20,813 nt of DNA. It comes from Bacillota bacterium. Lineage in GTDB: Bacteria > Bacillota > Clostridia > Lachnospirales > Lachnospiraceae. Location: positions 1 to 20,813 of the forward strand of contig JAEWMZ010000178.1 of NCBI GenBank assembly GCA_023392995.1, read 5' to 3'. Within the stretch, counting starts at the first letter, position 1; each line of letters opens with the position of its first letter. A program made the translations under genes and the position numbers. This document shows, one piece after another, positions 7,079 to 14,268 of this stretch. The notes beneath the pieces were generated by a model, which was not told where the DNA came from, did not search any database, and saw nothing but the letters and a program-made list of their open reading frames with translations.

Positions 7079-7822
7079 TTATTCCCATTTGAAAAACTGA
7101 AGGGAAACCGATATACATATCACTGCGATCACGAACATTACAATGACCGGAAGAAAAACACTGTTGACGGGTAAACCAAGGGACGCAGCCTTCAAAAGCT
7201 TTATTCCTTGTGTAAGAGGAAGGATATCTGCTATTTTTTGCATCGGCAAGGGCATAACCTCATAGGGCAGTGTTGCACCTGAGAAAATAAGCATTGGAAA
7301 GTAGAGCAAGCTGGCTGCCGCACTTGCTATCTTTATATTAGGCGCTAGTCCACCCACCAACAATCCGATGCTGAACATGGATATCATTACAAAGAAATAA
7401 GCTCCAAGAAATTGCAGCCACGAGCCTTGTAGTTGAAAATCAAAAAACAGCTTTCCAATGGTGTAAATAAGGATAAGCGAAACTAAGGAATAAAGCGCAT
7501 AAATCACAACTTGTACTGCCAGTATCAACACTGGACTGGTCGGTGTTACCTTGAATCTCTTTAATATCTTCTTGCTTCGATAATCCGATACCACCAAAGG
7601 AAGCCCCATCACACCTCCGGCACAAATGGCTATCGTCGATACCGCACCAAAGGATTGCTCCAAAAAGGTATAATCTGCCCCCTCAAAGGCCGGCTTACTT
7701 CCAAATACCACGCCCAGAATGACGACTACGATTACCGGCATGCAGATTGCAAAAATAAACATATCCATCCCACGAAGTGACAATATACTTTCTGTTTTCA
7801 GCAGCGTCTTAAATGCTCTCAT
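7079..7822 (-). CDS. ABC-2 type transporter permease
   Basis: The membrane half of a two-gene exporter. From the ATG at 7822 it is 247 residues with about six hydrophobic segments: residues 20-40, 57-78, 98-122, 137-160, 168-185 and 221-240. The ABC-2 signature region includes YFPMLIFSGATLPYEVMP followed by ILPLTQGIKLLK. I chose this start over an upstream in-frame ATG (7885) because AAGGAGGA lies eight bases before it. The resulting 14-bp overlap with the ATPase gene implies translational coupling. Families of this kind export drugs, antimicrobial peptides or lipids; the substrate cannot be read from sequence. With the ATPase and the MerR-type regulator it probably forms an inducible resistance module. 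Confidence 0.87.
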   Translation of the reverse strand: MRAFKTLLKTESILSLRGMDMFIFAICMPVIVVVILGVVFGSKPAFEGADYTFLEQSFGAVSTIAICAGGVMGLPLVVSDYRSKKILKRFKVTPTSPVLILAVQVVIYALYSLVSLILIYTIGKLFFDFQLQGSWLQFLGAYFFVMISMFSIGLLVGGLAPNIKIASAAASLLYFPMLIFSGATLPYEVMPLPMQKIADILPLTQGIKLLKAASLGLPVNSVFLPVIVMFVIAVICISVSLQFFKWE

Positions 7823-8786
7823 ATACTTTTTCCTCCTTGCTATACTCAATAGCGTATCCTTTCGCCGTTTTAGCCTCTGTGTCAATGGATTTTCCCATCT
7901 CAGCTGTATATCTTATCTTCACTGTTTTCGTATTTTCTGGTGCATATCCTATCTCTGCTGTATTCTCATTTTCAGTTGTATATCTTTTCTCTGCTGTATT
8001 CTCATTTTCAGTTGTATATCCTTTCACATCTGTATCCTCATTTTCAGCCGCATATCCTATTTCTGCTGCATCCCCCTCTTCATCTGTGTACCACAAATAG
8101 GCATCCTCAAATGTTTGATATGGACTAGCGGCAACTGCTTCTTGGACTGTTCCATAAAAAATTGTTTTACCCTTTTTCAAGATCATAATTTTATCACAGA
8201 GCACCTCTACCTCATCCATAAAATGAGAAGTTAAGAGAATTGTCATTCCCTTTTGCTTTAAATCCGTAAGGTTCTTCCATACCTCCCGTCTTGCTCTTGT
8301 ATCAAGCCCTGTTGTCAGCTCATCCAAAAACACCACCTCAGGGTTCGGGATCAAGGCAAGCACGATGAATAATCGCTGCTTCTGTCCCCCGGAAAGCTCA
8401 CTAATCTGACTTTTCAGTTTGTCCGACAGCCCAAATTGCTCCAACAACCGCTTATAATCCATCGGCTTTTTGTAAAGAGCCGCTGTAACCTCACAAAGTT
8501 CAGCTACTCTTATTTTCTCCTGGTAATTAGCCTCCTGAAATTGAACACCAACTCTCTCATACAATTTTTTACGCCCTTTCTGCGGGTCTATGCCCAGAAT
8601 AGATACTGTTCCGCTATCCGGCCTTTTCGTACCCAGGATGCATTCCAATGTAGTACTCTTTCCCGCACCGTTGGCTCCCAGCAGACCAAATACTTCTCCC
8701 CGGCTAATTGAGATCGTAACCTCTTGCACCGCTTTGACACCGCTGTAACTTTTGCACAGTTTCTTAACTTCAATCGATGTTTCCAT
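7809..8786 (-). CDS. ABC transporter ATP-binding protein with repeat-expanded C-terminal tail
   Basis: A 325-residue ATPase. The nucleotide-binding domain is complete: Walker A GANGAGKST at 37-45, Q-loop near 82-84, signature LSGGQKQR at 131-138, Walker B VVFLDE at 151-156 with catalytic Glu156, and switch His188 in TSH. The normal domain ends near FEDAYLW (226-232). After it come about 90 residues of acidic, low-complexity sequence built from 12-residue repeats starting Gly/Arg-Tyr (such as GYTTENENTAEK), which are absent from ordinary members of this family (about 230-310 residues). The tail has no hydrophobic segment and is probably disordered. An AAAGGAGGGAG site precedes the ATG, and the permease gene overlaps the 3' end by 14 bp. 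It powers export together with that permease. Confidence 0.9.
   Translation of the reverse strand: METSIEVKKLCKSYSGVKAVQEVTISISRGEVFGLLGANGAGKSTTLECILGTKRPDSGTVSILGIDPQKGRKKLYERVGVQFQEANYQEKIRVAELCEVTAALYKKPMDYKRLLEQFGLSDKLKSQISELSGGQKQRLFIVLALIPNPEVVFLDELTTGLDTRARREVWKNLTDLKQKGMTILLTSHFMDEVEVLCDKIMILKKGKTIFYGTVQEAVAASPYQTFEDAYLWYTDEEGDAAEIGYAAENEDTDVKGYTTENENTAEKRYTTENENTAEIGYAPENTKTVKIRYTAEMGKSIDTEAKTAKGYAIEYSKEEKVYESI
7914..8093 (-). repeat. In-frame 36-bp tandem repeat (five units) in the ABC ATPase gene
   Basis: Units run 8058-8093, 8022-8057, 7986-8021, 7950-7985 and 7914-7949, each encoding 12 residues. The third and fourth in coding order (7986-8021 and 7950-7985) differ at only 2 of 36 bases, so at least one duplication is recent. 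The first unit (WYTDEEGDAAEI) coincides with the natural end of the ATPase fold, which suggests the tail grew from it. Degenerate traces continue to the stop codon. Confidence 0.85.
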
Positions 8787-8822
8787 GGGATAAACTCCCT
8801 CCTTTTATGGTTTATAAGTACT

Positions 8823-9000
8823 TAGGTAATTGCGAAACCCTATAACAACTATAGCAATTTTTCATACAATTGATGTGGGTTCCTGAGCGAAACTTGCGCG
8901 GAATCAGCGTGTAGCGAAGGAATTTACATCAATTGTATGAAAAATTTCATTCACTATATCGTTCGCATTTAGCTTTTAATAGGTGTTTCGCATTTACCTA
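8823..9000. repeat. MITE-like palindromic element, copy 1 (178 bp)
   Basis: The ends are 16-bp inverted repeats with 15 matches (TAGGTAATTGCGAAAC at 8823-8838; complement at 8985-9000). Inside are perfect 21-bp arms, 8856-8876 and 8926-8946, around a 49-nt loop, so the whole unit can fold into one long hairpin. It has no ORF of note. A shortened relative lies at 12754-12875. It sits between the MerR-type regulator and the ABC operon, so it may carry or disturb the ABC promoter. Confidence 0.75.
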
Positions 9001-9013
9001 TTGCATAAAAAGA

Positions 9014-9041
9014 ATAACACCAGCGCAAAGTCTGGTGTTAT
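9014..9041 (-). terminator. Hairpin after the MerR-type gene
   Basis: Perfect 10-bp arms (ATAACACCAG / CTGGTGTTAT, 8-nt loop), followed on the minus strand by TTCTTTTTATG. This fits a Rho-independent terminator. One arm is part of a sequence repeated upstream of the gene, so an operator role is also possible. Confidence 0.65.
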
Positions 9042-9052
9042 AATGTAGGGTT
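9032..9052. repeat. 21-nt repeat flanking the MerR-type gene, downstream copy
   Basis: CTGGTGTTATAATGTAGGGT plus T, matching 19 of 21 bases of 9845-9865. On the minus strand both copies carry ACCCT-x-CA-x-TATAACACCAG. They may be binding sites for the regulator, one ahead of its own gene and one ahead of the ABC operon. Confidence 0.5.
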
Positions 9053-9798
9053 TAACTAAATTGAATTTTCATTTTCTCAAGCTGCTCCAGCAGTCTCCTC
9101 CCATTTTGTTCTGCAAAGTGTAAGGATGTGAGCAGCTTATCACATACGGAAACGATATCGTCACCTTTTTCAGGCGTATTAATTACTTGTCGGATATCCA
9201 CCGTCAAAGTATCGGATAATGCATTCAGCATCCGTAAAATTGCAGAAAGAGAGTAATTCCCGCAGCGCAGAGCCCGTATCATTTTGAGCCTACGGATATC
9301 CTTTTCCGTATAGACGCGATAACCGTTTTTCTTGCGCTTTATTGTAAGGAGACCGTTCATTTCCCAATTTCTTAAGGTATCCATTGATATTTGCAGATAC
9401 TCAGCCGTTTCTTTTCGGGTTAAAACCCTCGTACTGCTCTCCTCTTCCTCACCGGATAACAGCTTTTCCGTAATTGCAATTGCTTCTTCTGCATTTGCTT
9501 TCTCCTGCTTTATCTGTTGCAGGTAATTTTTTGTCATTTGAATTGCCTTATCAAAATCACCGAACGCAGAGGTCTTAACGATAGAAATCGCTTGTTTTCT
9601 CAGTCCATTTTGCAAAACTTCAACTCTTAGAGCAGTTCTTGCCAATTTCATCTGCTCTATATGAAACTCTGTAAAAATACGATAGCCATTTTCCTGTCGT
9701 TCCGGCTTCGGTATCAGTTCCAGTTCTTCATACAGCCGTACGGTATTTGGATGAATTCCCGCATACTTTGCAATATCCGAGGTTTTGTAGGTTTTCAT
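9052..9798 (-). CDS. Transcriptional regulator with two MerR-type HTH domains
   Basis: A 248-residue protein with two complete MerR DNA-binding domains. The first covers about 2-70 (YKTSDIAKYAGIHPNTVRLYEELELI, then RQENGYRIFTEFHIEQM). The second covers about 122-195 (VLTRKETAEYLQISMDTLRNWEMNGLL, then RKKNGYRVYTEKDIRRL). Between them, about 85-115 is a charged helix that could form the coiled coil MerR dimers use. Ordinary MerR proteins have one such domain plus an effector domain. No effector domain of recognised type is seen after the second HTH. It lies directly upstream of the ABC exporter genes on the same strand and is flanked by a 21-nt repeat, so it probably controls the exporter and itself. 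The GGTGGTGAAGC upstream provides a moderate ribosome binding site. Confidence 0.85.
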   Translation of the reverse strand: MKTYKTSDIAKYAGIHPNTVRLYEELELIPKPERQENGYRIFTEFHIEQMKLARTALRVEVLQNGLRKQAISIVKTSAFGDFDKAIQMTKNYLQQIKQEKANAEEAIAITEKLLSGEEEESSTRVLTRKETAEYLQISMDTLRNWEMNGLLTIKRKKNGYRVYTEKDIRRLKMIRALRCGNYSLSAILRMLNALSDTLTVDIRQVINTPEKGDDIVSVCDKLLTSLHFAEQNGRRLLEQLEKMKIQFS

Positions 9799-9844
9799 GC
9801 TTCACCACCATTTTTTTTGCAACATGATATCACAGAATGAAAGG

Positions 9845-9865
9845 CTGGTGTTATAGTGGAGGGTT
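9845..9865. repeat. 21-nt repeat flanking the MerR-type gene, upstream copy
   Basis: CTGGTGTTATAGTGGAGGGT plus T, about 50 bp before the MerR-type start and overlapping the ppnP stop. It is a 19/21 match to 9032-9052. Confidence 0.5.
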
Positions 9866-10181
9866 ACTCTGCTACATAGGAGCAGCAATAATCGGTCAGT
9901 TCCTTTACAATAAGCTGAAACTTTGAATTTTTAGCTACCTCGAAGGCTTGTCCTCCTGTAATTGAGATCCATTCTTCACTTCCAGGCAGCTTTACGTCCA
10001 AATCTCCCGCCAATATCTCCATGATCTCTTTCTTCTCTGTACCAAATTCATACTCACCGGGCATCATAATACCAAGTGTCTTCTTCTCTCCATTTTCAAA
10101 TACGACGGTTCTACTGGTAACCTTTCCATCAAAATATACATTCGCCTTTTTTACGACGGTAACATTGCTAAACTGATCCAT
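9864..10181 (-). CDS. ppnP: Pyrimidine/purine nucleoside phosphorylase
   Basis: A 105-residue cupin-fold protein of the PpnP (YaiE, DUF1255) family, which cleaves nucleosides with phosphate to free base and ribose-1-phosphate. The family pattern is well conserved: FSNVTVVKKANVYFDGKVTSRTV, then KKTLGIMMPGEYEFGTEKKEIMEILAGD, GGQAFEVAKNSKF, and the terminal DYCCSYVAE (the family usually has dYxCSY). One small departure is VAKNS where the usual form is VPANS. An AGGAGGATTGAGGC site precedes the ATG, and a good promoter lies at 10209-10237. It is on the same strand as the MerR-type gene, but the 65-bp gap and the candidate operator suggest separate control. Confidence 0.9.
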   Translation of the reverse strand: MDQFSNVTVVKKANVYFDGKVTSRTVVFENGEKKTLGIMMPGEYEFGTEKKEIMEILAGDLDVKLPGSEEWISITGGQAFEVAKNSKFQLIVKELTDYCCSYVAE

Positions 10182-10206
10182 GCCTCAATCCTCCTGTATT
10201 TTTATA

Positions 10207-10362
10207 CTATAATAAAGTAAAAAGATACATATGGCAAGGAATATTTTCTCTAAAAGGCATCTTGTTGTCCTTTGCAATAATCTTACTGTTTCCTTCCAGT
10301 TCTCTTGCTGTCATATCCAGTTCTCTTACTGTTCCTTCCAGCACCCATACTGTCCCTTTCAT
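10207..10362 (-). CDS. Possible small ORF (51 aa) built on the 21-bp repeats
   Basis: An ATG-to-TAG frame just after the GH95 gene. The repeat period equals seven codons, giving a heptad-like series: VWVLEGT, VRELDMT, ARELEGN. GAGAGGTGA lies somewhat far upstream of the ATG. Its 3' third coincides with the ppnP promoter, which argues against a real gene. It matches nothing I recognise; I list it because the repeat is exactly in frame. Confidence 0.2.
   Translation of the reverse strand: MKGTVWVLEGTVRELDMTARELEGNSKIIAKDNKMPFRENIPCHMYLFTLL
10209..10237 (-). promoter_or_regulatory. Promoter of ppnP
   Basis: On the minus strand TTGCCA (10237-10232), a 17-bp spacer, and TATTAT (10214-10209), 28 bases before the ppnP ATG. 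The ribosome binding site is AGGAGG. Confidence 0.65.
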
Positions 10363-10374
10363 TCCTCTTGCTAT
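10269..10374 (-). repeat. Degenerate 21-bp tandem repeat after the GH95 gene
   Basis: Five units read on the minus strand: 10374-10354, 10353-10333, 10332-10312, 10311-10291, and a diverged unit to about 10269. The core is ACAG(T/C)AAGAGAACTGGAAGG. The array begins at the last base of the GH95 stop codon and fills most of the gap before the ppnP promoter. Confidence 0.65.
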
Positions 10375-12650
10375 CACCTCTCATAGTGAACAATCTCATT
10401 CGCATACAATTCCAGTTCAATCTGCTGATCCTCTACCATAACCTTAACTTTCTGATGTATGGGGGATAAAAACTCTGCTTTTCTGAGTTTGTTCCTTTCC
10501 CACCAAAGCTTCACTTCAATATTTCCTCTTACCTTTAACCCAAATACATGTCCGTTTTCCCACTTCTTTGGTAAGGAGGGCAAAAGACGAATAAAGTCTT
10601 CATGACTTTGCACCAGCATCTCCGCAATCCCGGCGGCCCCGCCGAAATTACCGTCAATCTGAAAAACGGTTGCCATTCCACCATCGATGGAAGGATGCAG
10701 GTCAAACAAATTGTTTGCTGTTGTATGAACTAATAATTCCTGCAGATTAAATAGTGCTTTGTCACCATCAAACAATCTGGCCCACATATTGATGATCCAG
10801 CCTCTGGACCATCCGGTATGTCCGCCGCCTGCTGATAGACGCTCTTTGATTGTTACCTTAGCAGCTTCAAAGAGTTCCTTTTCCTTTTCAAAGGTTATCG
10901 TGCTACCCGGATACAATCCATATAAATGGGATATATGGCGATGCCCCGCTTCCCACTCTGCATATTCCTTCGTCCACTCCAAAAGCTGTCCTCTGGAACC
11001 AATGTTTTCCTTCGGTAAATCCGGAAGCATCGCCTTTACTGCCGATACAACCTCATTCTCTTTCTCTAAATCCTTTGATATCTCAAGAAATCCATTCCAC
11101 AACTCTTTTATGATTTGGCTGTCCATGGTAGGGCCATAGCATAGAGTGCTTTTTTCACCATTTTCCAGTATGTAGGTATTCTCCGGAGATGTGGACGGGC
11201 AAGTCACCCACTGATTGTCCTTATCTCTTACCAGATAGTCCGTATAAAACAGAGAGGCCTCCTGCAAGATGAAATAGTAATCCTCAGCAAAGGCTTTCTC
11301 CTTCGTATAGCGATAATGCTCGATCAGATGGGTCGCCAACCAGGCAAATCCCATGGGCCAGATCGTTGCCGGCATCCATTGATCCTGGGGCGCACAATCC
11401 CCATAAATGTCTGTATTATGGTGCGCTGTAATCCCTCTGCAGCCATACATCTTTTCAGCTACCTCCCTGCCATGGGGAGCCATCCTCCTGATATGTTCAA
11501 ATAAAGGACTGTGGCATTCACTTAGATTATTCACCTCCGCAGGCCAATAGTTCATCTGCGTATTAATATTAATCGTATACTTTGATCCCCAAGGCGGCAG
11601 CATATCCTTATTCCATATCCCCTGAAGATTGGCCGGCAGTGTTCCTTCCCGACTGCTGGATATTAATAGATATCGTCCATAATTATAGTAGAGCTCGAGG
11701 AGCCCATCATCCAGTTTATCCTCGGCAAATCGTTTTAATCGCTCATCGGTAGGCAGCTTAAGATACTCCGCATCGCTGTTTAAGTCCAGCTCCACCCTGT
11801 TAAATAGGGTTCCGTAATCTTCGATATGAGCCTTTTTCATGCATTCATAACCCTTTTTAACAGCAAGCTCCAGCTTTGCATCACACCACTCGAAGGGATC
11901 TTCCCCATAATAATCGGTTCTGCCGGCAACATAGATCACTGCATTAGCAGCAGCTTTCACCTCCAGATAAGCTCCGGCTCTTTCGATAATACCGTCGGTC
12001 ATTACCTGAAGCTTCGTAACAAACTTTGTACCATTTCCACCGCAGGAACCGGAAAGAGTTATGGTAGCTCCCTCTGCTGTAACCTTTTCATAGCAATCTC
12101 CCCTGCTCAGTTCAACTCTAAAATCCACCCGGCTGTCGGCTGTCAGCTTGATTCCCATTACCTGGTCAGGGTAGGAAATAAAAGCTTCTCTTTTATAATT
12201 CATATTCTGCCAGGTATAGGAGCAGTCATAAAGGGCTGTGCACAGATCCAGACGCCGCTCATAATTGGCATATTCCGTCTGTCTTTCCCGTCCCAGCTCA
12301 CTATGGTGGGGAATGGTTTTATTAAATACAAGGCGCAAATCTGCCAAAGGCTCATAGTGTCCCTGGGAAAATGGAGTTCCGAACATATTGGTATACACCA
12401 GTTCCTCCGCAGCCTTTAACTTACCCTCAAATATCAGTTTTCTCACCTCAGGCAGTGCTTTTCTGGCATCCGGATTTATTCGATTTTGATATCCCCCGTA
12501 CCAGACCGATTCCTGATTCAGCTTAATTACCTCTTCCTCTACTCCTCCATAAAGCATCGCTCCCAAGGAGCCATTTCCAAACGGAAGTGCTTCTTCCCAT
12601 ACATTAACACTTGCCGGCTTATCATAGAACAAAAATGTGTTTTGACTCAT
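10374..12650 (-). CDS. Glycoside hydrolase family 95 (alpha-L-fucosidase / alpha-L-galactosidase type)
   Basis: A 758-residue GH95 enzyme, an inverting hydrolase of alpha-L-fucosyl or alpha-L-galactosyl ends of plant xyloglucan or host glycans. The N-terminal beta domain starts with WEEALPFGNGSLGAMLYGGV, the family hallmark, and NQESVWYGG. The (alpha/alpha)6 barrel carries NIN at 361-363 and MNYWPAEVNNL; in Bifidobacterium AfcA a similar Asn pair activates water. The likely catalytic acid is Glu490 in CPSTSPE. A conserved Asp lies in QIDGNFGGAAGIAEML (Asp666). Length is typical. No signal peptide is present, so it should act in the cytoplasm on imported oligosaccharides. GGGGGT precedes the ATG. 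It has no transporter or other glycosidase beside it in the same transcript. Choice between fucose and L-galactose cannot be made from sequence alone. Confidence 0.9.
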   Translation of the reverse strand: MSQNTFLFYDKPASVNVWEEALPFGNGSLGAMLYGGVEEEVIKLNQESVWYGGYQNRINPDARKALPEVRKLIFEGKLKAAEELVYTNMFGTPFSQGHYEPLADLRLVFNKTIPHHSELGRERQTEYANYERRLDLCTALYDCSYTWQNMNYKREAFISYPDQVMGIKLTADSRVDFRVELSRGDCYEKVTAEGATITLSGSCGGNGTKFVTKLQVMTDGIIERAGAYLEVKAAANAVIYVAGRTDYYGEDPFEWCDAKLELAVKKGYECMKKAHIEDYGTLFNRVELDLNSDAEYLKLPTDERLKRFAEDKLDDGLLELYYNYGRYLLISSSREGTLPANLQGIWNKDMLPPWGSKYTININTQMNYWPAEVNNLSECHSPLFEHIRRMAPHGREVAEKMYGCRGITAHHNTDIYGDCAPQDQWMPATIWPMGFAWLATHLIEHYRYTKEKAFAEDYYFILQEASLFYTDYLVRDKDNQWVTCPSTSPENTYILENGEKSTLCYGPTMDSQIIKELWNGFLEISKDLEKENEVVSAVKAMLPDLPKENIGSRGQLLEWTKEYAEWEAGHRHISHLYGLYPGSTITFEKEKELFEAAKVTIKERLSAGGGHTGWSRGWIINMWARLFDGDKALFNLQELLVHTTANNLFDLHPSIDGGMATVFQIDGNFGGAAGIAEMLVQSHEDFIRLLPSLPKKWENGHVFGLKVRGNIEVKLWWERNKLRKAEFLSPIHQKVKVMVEDQQIELELYANEIVHYER

Positions 12651-12753
12651 CTTTTACCCCCATCTTCTTTTTTCTGTTGTAGCTTACAGGTGATATCCTG
12701 TCTATAGATTACCACTTTTAACCTGATTTTTCACCTCTTATTTTATACATTTC

Positions 12754-12875
12754 TAGGTATTTGCGAAGCTCAAAAACTACTGTTATTTTTCATATAATTG
12801 ACGCAGGTTTCTGAGTGGAATTTAGCCGTGCCCTATAGGGCGCTTTACATCATGTAACGATAGGATTTGCACCTA
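12754..12875. repeat. MITE-like palindromic element, copy 2 (122 bp, degraded)
   Basis: It begins TAGGTATTTGCGAA and ends TTTGCACCTA. It shares with copy 1 the order TAGGTA-x-TTGCGAA, ATTTTTCATA-x-AATTGA, GGTT-x-CTGAG and TTTACATCA. Most of the right inner arm is lost, and a new self-complementary GCCCTATAGGGC (12830-12841) stands in the loop. It has the same orientation as copy 1 and is likewise upstream of a minus-strand gene (GH95). Confidence 0.65.
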
Positions 12876-12956
12876 ACCTCCCTCCTTCCATGTTGCCTTT
12901 TCTACTATTCTGATGCATTCCTTCTGAAGTTAACTATTTACTCCTCTATAAACCGA

Positions 12957-13000
12957 TAGCCAGAGCTTATGTACCTTATTCGGCGCATAAGCTCTGGCTA
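12957..13000 (-). terminator. Terminator-like hairpin after the secreted-protein pair
   Basis: Perfect 15-bp arms (TAGCCAGAGCTTATG and complement) with a 14-nt loop, 74 bp past the stop of the shorter secreted protein. There is no strong T-run, so the call rests on position and stem stability. Confidence 0.55.
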
Positions 13001-13073
13001 CCCATATGTTTTATCTAAAATATGAAATCATCCTGTTAAAACTAATCTTAATAACGTTGCCACTTATTGCATT

Positions 13074-14237
13074 CTAATACTTAACTACAAAACTACTTAC
13101 CGCCGAAGGCAGTACCAAATCTCCGCTATCCTTTGCGTCCACTCCCATTTTACGAATATATACCGTAGACCCGGAAGGTGCAGCACTACTGGATAACGTA
13201 ATAAGCTTGGAGGATGTTACAGATCTCCAGCTAGCACCGAACTCGTTAAAGGTTTGCCCGGATTTAACGATCACATACTGATACGCAGTAGTGGCAGAGG
13301 CCTTGTTTAGCTGCAGCATTAGCTTTGAATTCAAATAATAGTAAGTACAATCTGAAGTATTGCCCCCAAGGCTTGGCGGTGCCGGCTGTCCGGGGATGGT
13401 GATTGTTGCGGTTTTTGAATATGTCACCGAGGTGGTTGCCGCTTTTCGAATCTTTAGTGTGACTGTATTGGAGCCGTTCGCATATAGAACCCTCGGTGCT
13501 ATCTCATCAATTGACATGGCACCATCACATTCGATCCAAAGTCCTGAGGCTGCATTATAATATTCCATCGCAGAGGTTGTGTTCAGCGTCAGCTTTGAAA
13601 AATTCACTTTAATCGCAGGGGCTGCAGCCCTGGCTGCAATATTAATGGTAACCGCTTTGCTTGGTCTTCTGCCCACATTGCTGTTACTAGTCCCTTTTAC
13701 CTGAGGCAACTGAATTACAATGGAAGCACCTTTTACCCGAAACTTCTCAATCATACTCAAGAAGGCTTTATAGGAGGTAGAGGATTCATCCATACTTACT
13801 TCCTTCCAGACATAATCAGATGCTTTTCTCCATTGAAAGCTATCTGCTTCCTCTGCATTATCAAAGGTAAACTCTTCCTCTACTGCATTAAAAGCCACTT
13901 TAAAAGAGGTGTTTTGAGCCGGTAGACTAACTGTCCTGATGGTAGTAACTACATCTCCTTTCAAATACAAGGTTTGATCTGAGTTAGTCGAAAGCCAGGA
14001 GATATCCATGGTATATGAAGATGTGGTACTGTTATACATCCCTTCCAGCTCAGTCCAGTTCTTTCGATCCGTAGAATAAGATACAATTGCGTTATTGTTA
14101 TAAAAAACCTGCAGTGTCAAATTGTCATAGTCAATTGCTCCGATCGAAATAGCGGAGGCTGTAGCCGCCGAGGCAGTTACAGAGGGCATGAGACCGATAA
14201 ACAACAGAATACAAATTGCAGTTATTAATTTTTTCAT
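13074..14237 (-). CDS. Secreted modular protein, shorter paralogue (387 aa), function unknown
   Basis: It starts with a clear signal peptide: MKKLITAICILLFIGLMPSVTASA, cleaved after ASA. The ATG at 14237 is preferred to 14243 because AAGGTG is seven bases upstream. The mature part is beta-rich and Ser/Thr-rich, with four modules of about 80-95 residues. Each has an aromatic-then-W-x-x-hydrophobic motif: YSTDRKNWTEL, WRKASDYVWKEV, YYNAASGLWIEC, and SWRSV near 345. A Pro linker (IPGQPAPPS) precedes the last module. Its whole length is collinear with the first half of the neighbouring larger protein (shared MDISW, KGDV, WRK, IPxQ and YIRK/YVRK blocks). There is no LPXTG, SLH or other anchor. I recognise no enzyme motif; an Ig/Fn3-like extracellular adhesion or polymer-binding role is only a guess. 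Confidence 0.75.
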   Translation of the reverse strand: MKKLITAICILLFIGLMPSVTASAATASAISIGAIDYDNLTLQVFYNNNAIVSYSTDRKNWTELEGMYNSTTSSYTMDISWLSTNSDQTLYLKGDVVTTIRTVSLPAQNTSFKVAFNAVEEEFTFDNAEEADSFQWRKASDYVWKEVSMDESSTSYKAFLSMIEKFRVKGASIVIQLPQVKGTSNSNVGRRPSKAVTINIAARAAAPAIKVNFSKLTLNTTSAMEYYNAASGLWIECDGAMSIDEIAPRVLYANGSNTVTLKIRKAATTSVTYSKTATITIPGQPAPPSLGGNTSDCTYYYLNSKLMLQLNKASATTAYQYVIVKSGQTFNEFGASWRSVTSSKLITLSSSAAPSGSTVYIRKMGVDAKDSGDLVLPSAVSSFVVKY

Positions 14238-14268
14238 CTCCATTCACCTTCCCTTTCCCAACAAAATC

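Noticed and set aside
7823..7885. N-terminal extension of the permease from the ATG at 7885
   Set aside because: It overlaps the ATPase repeat tail, has no ribosome binding site, and begins with a basic non-membrane stretch; the ATG at 7822 has AAGGAGGA at good spacing.
7914..8093. CRISPR-like array
   Set aside because: The repeats are contiguous, in frame and without spacers, so this is a coding minisatellite.
7719..8234. 171-codon plus-strand frame opposite the ABC ATPase tail
   Set aside because: It is the antisense image of the 36-bp repeats (repetitive Cys/Ile/Phe/Ser) with no ribosome binding site; the minus frame has full ABC motifs.
11826..12419. 197-codon plus-strand frame inside the GH95 gene
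   Set aside because: Antisense shadow of a well-conserved GH95 coding region; no family-like sequence and no ribosome binding site.
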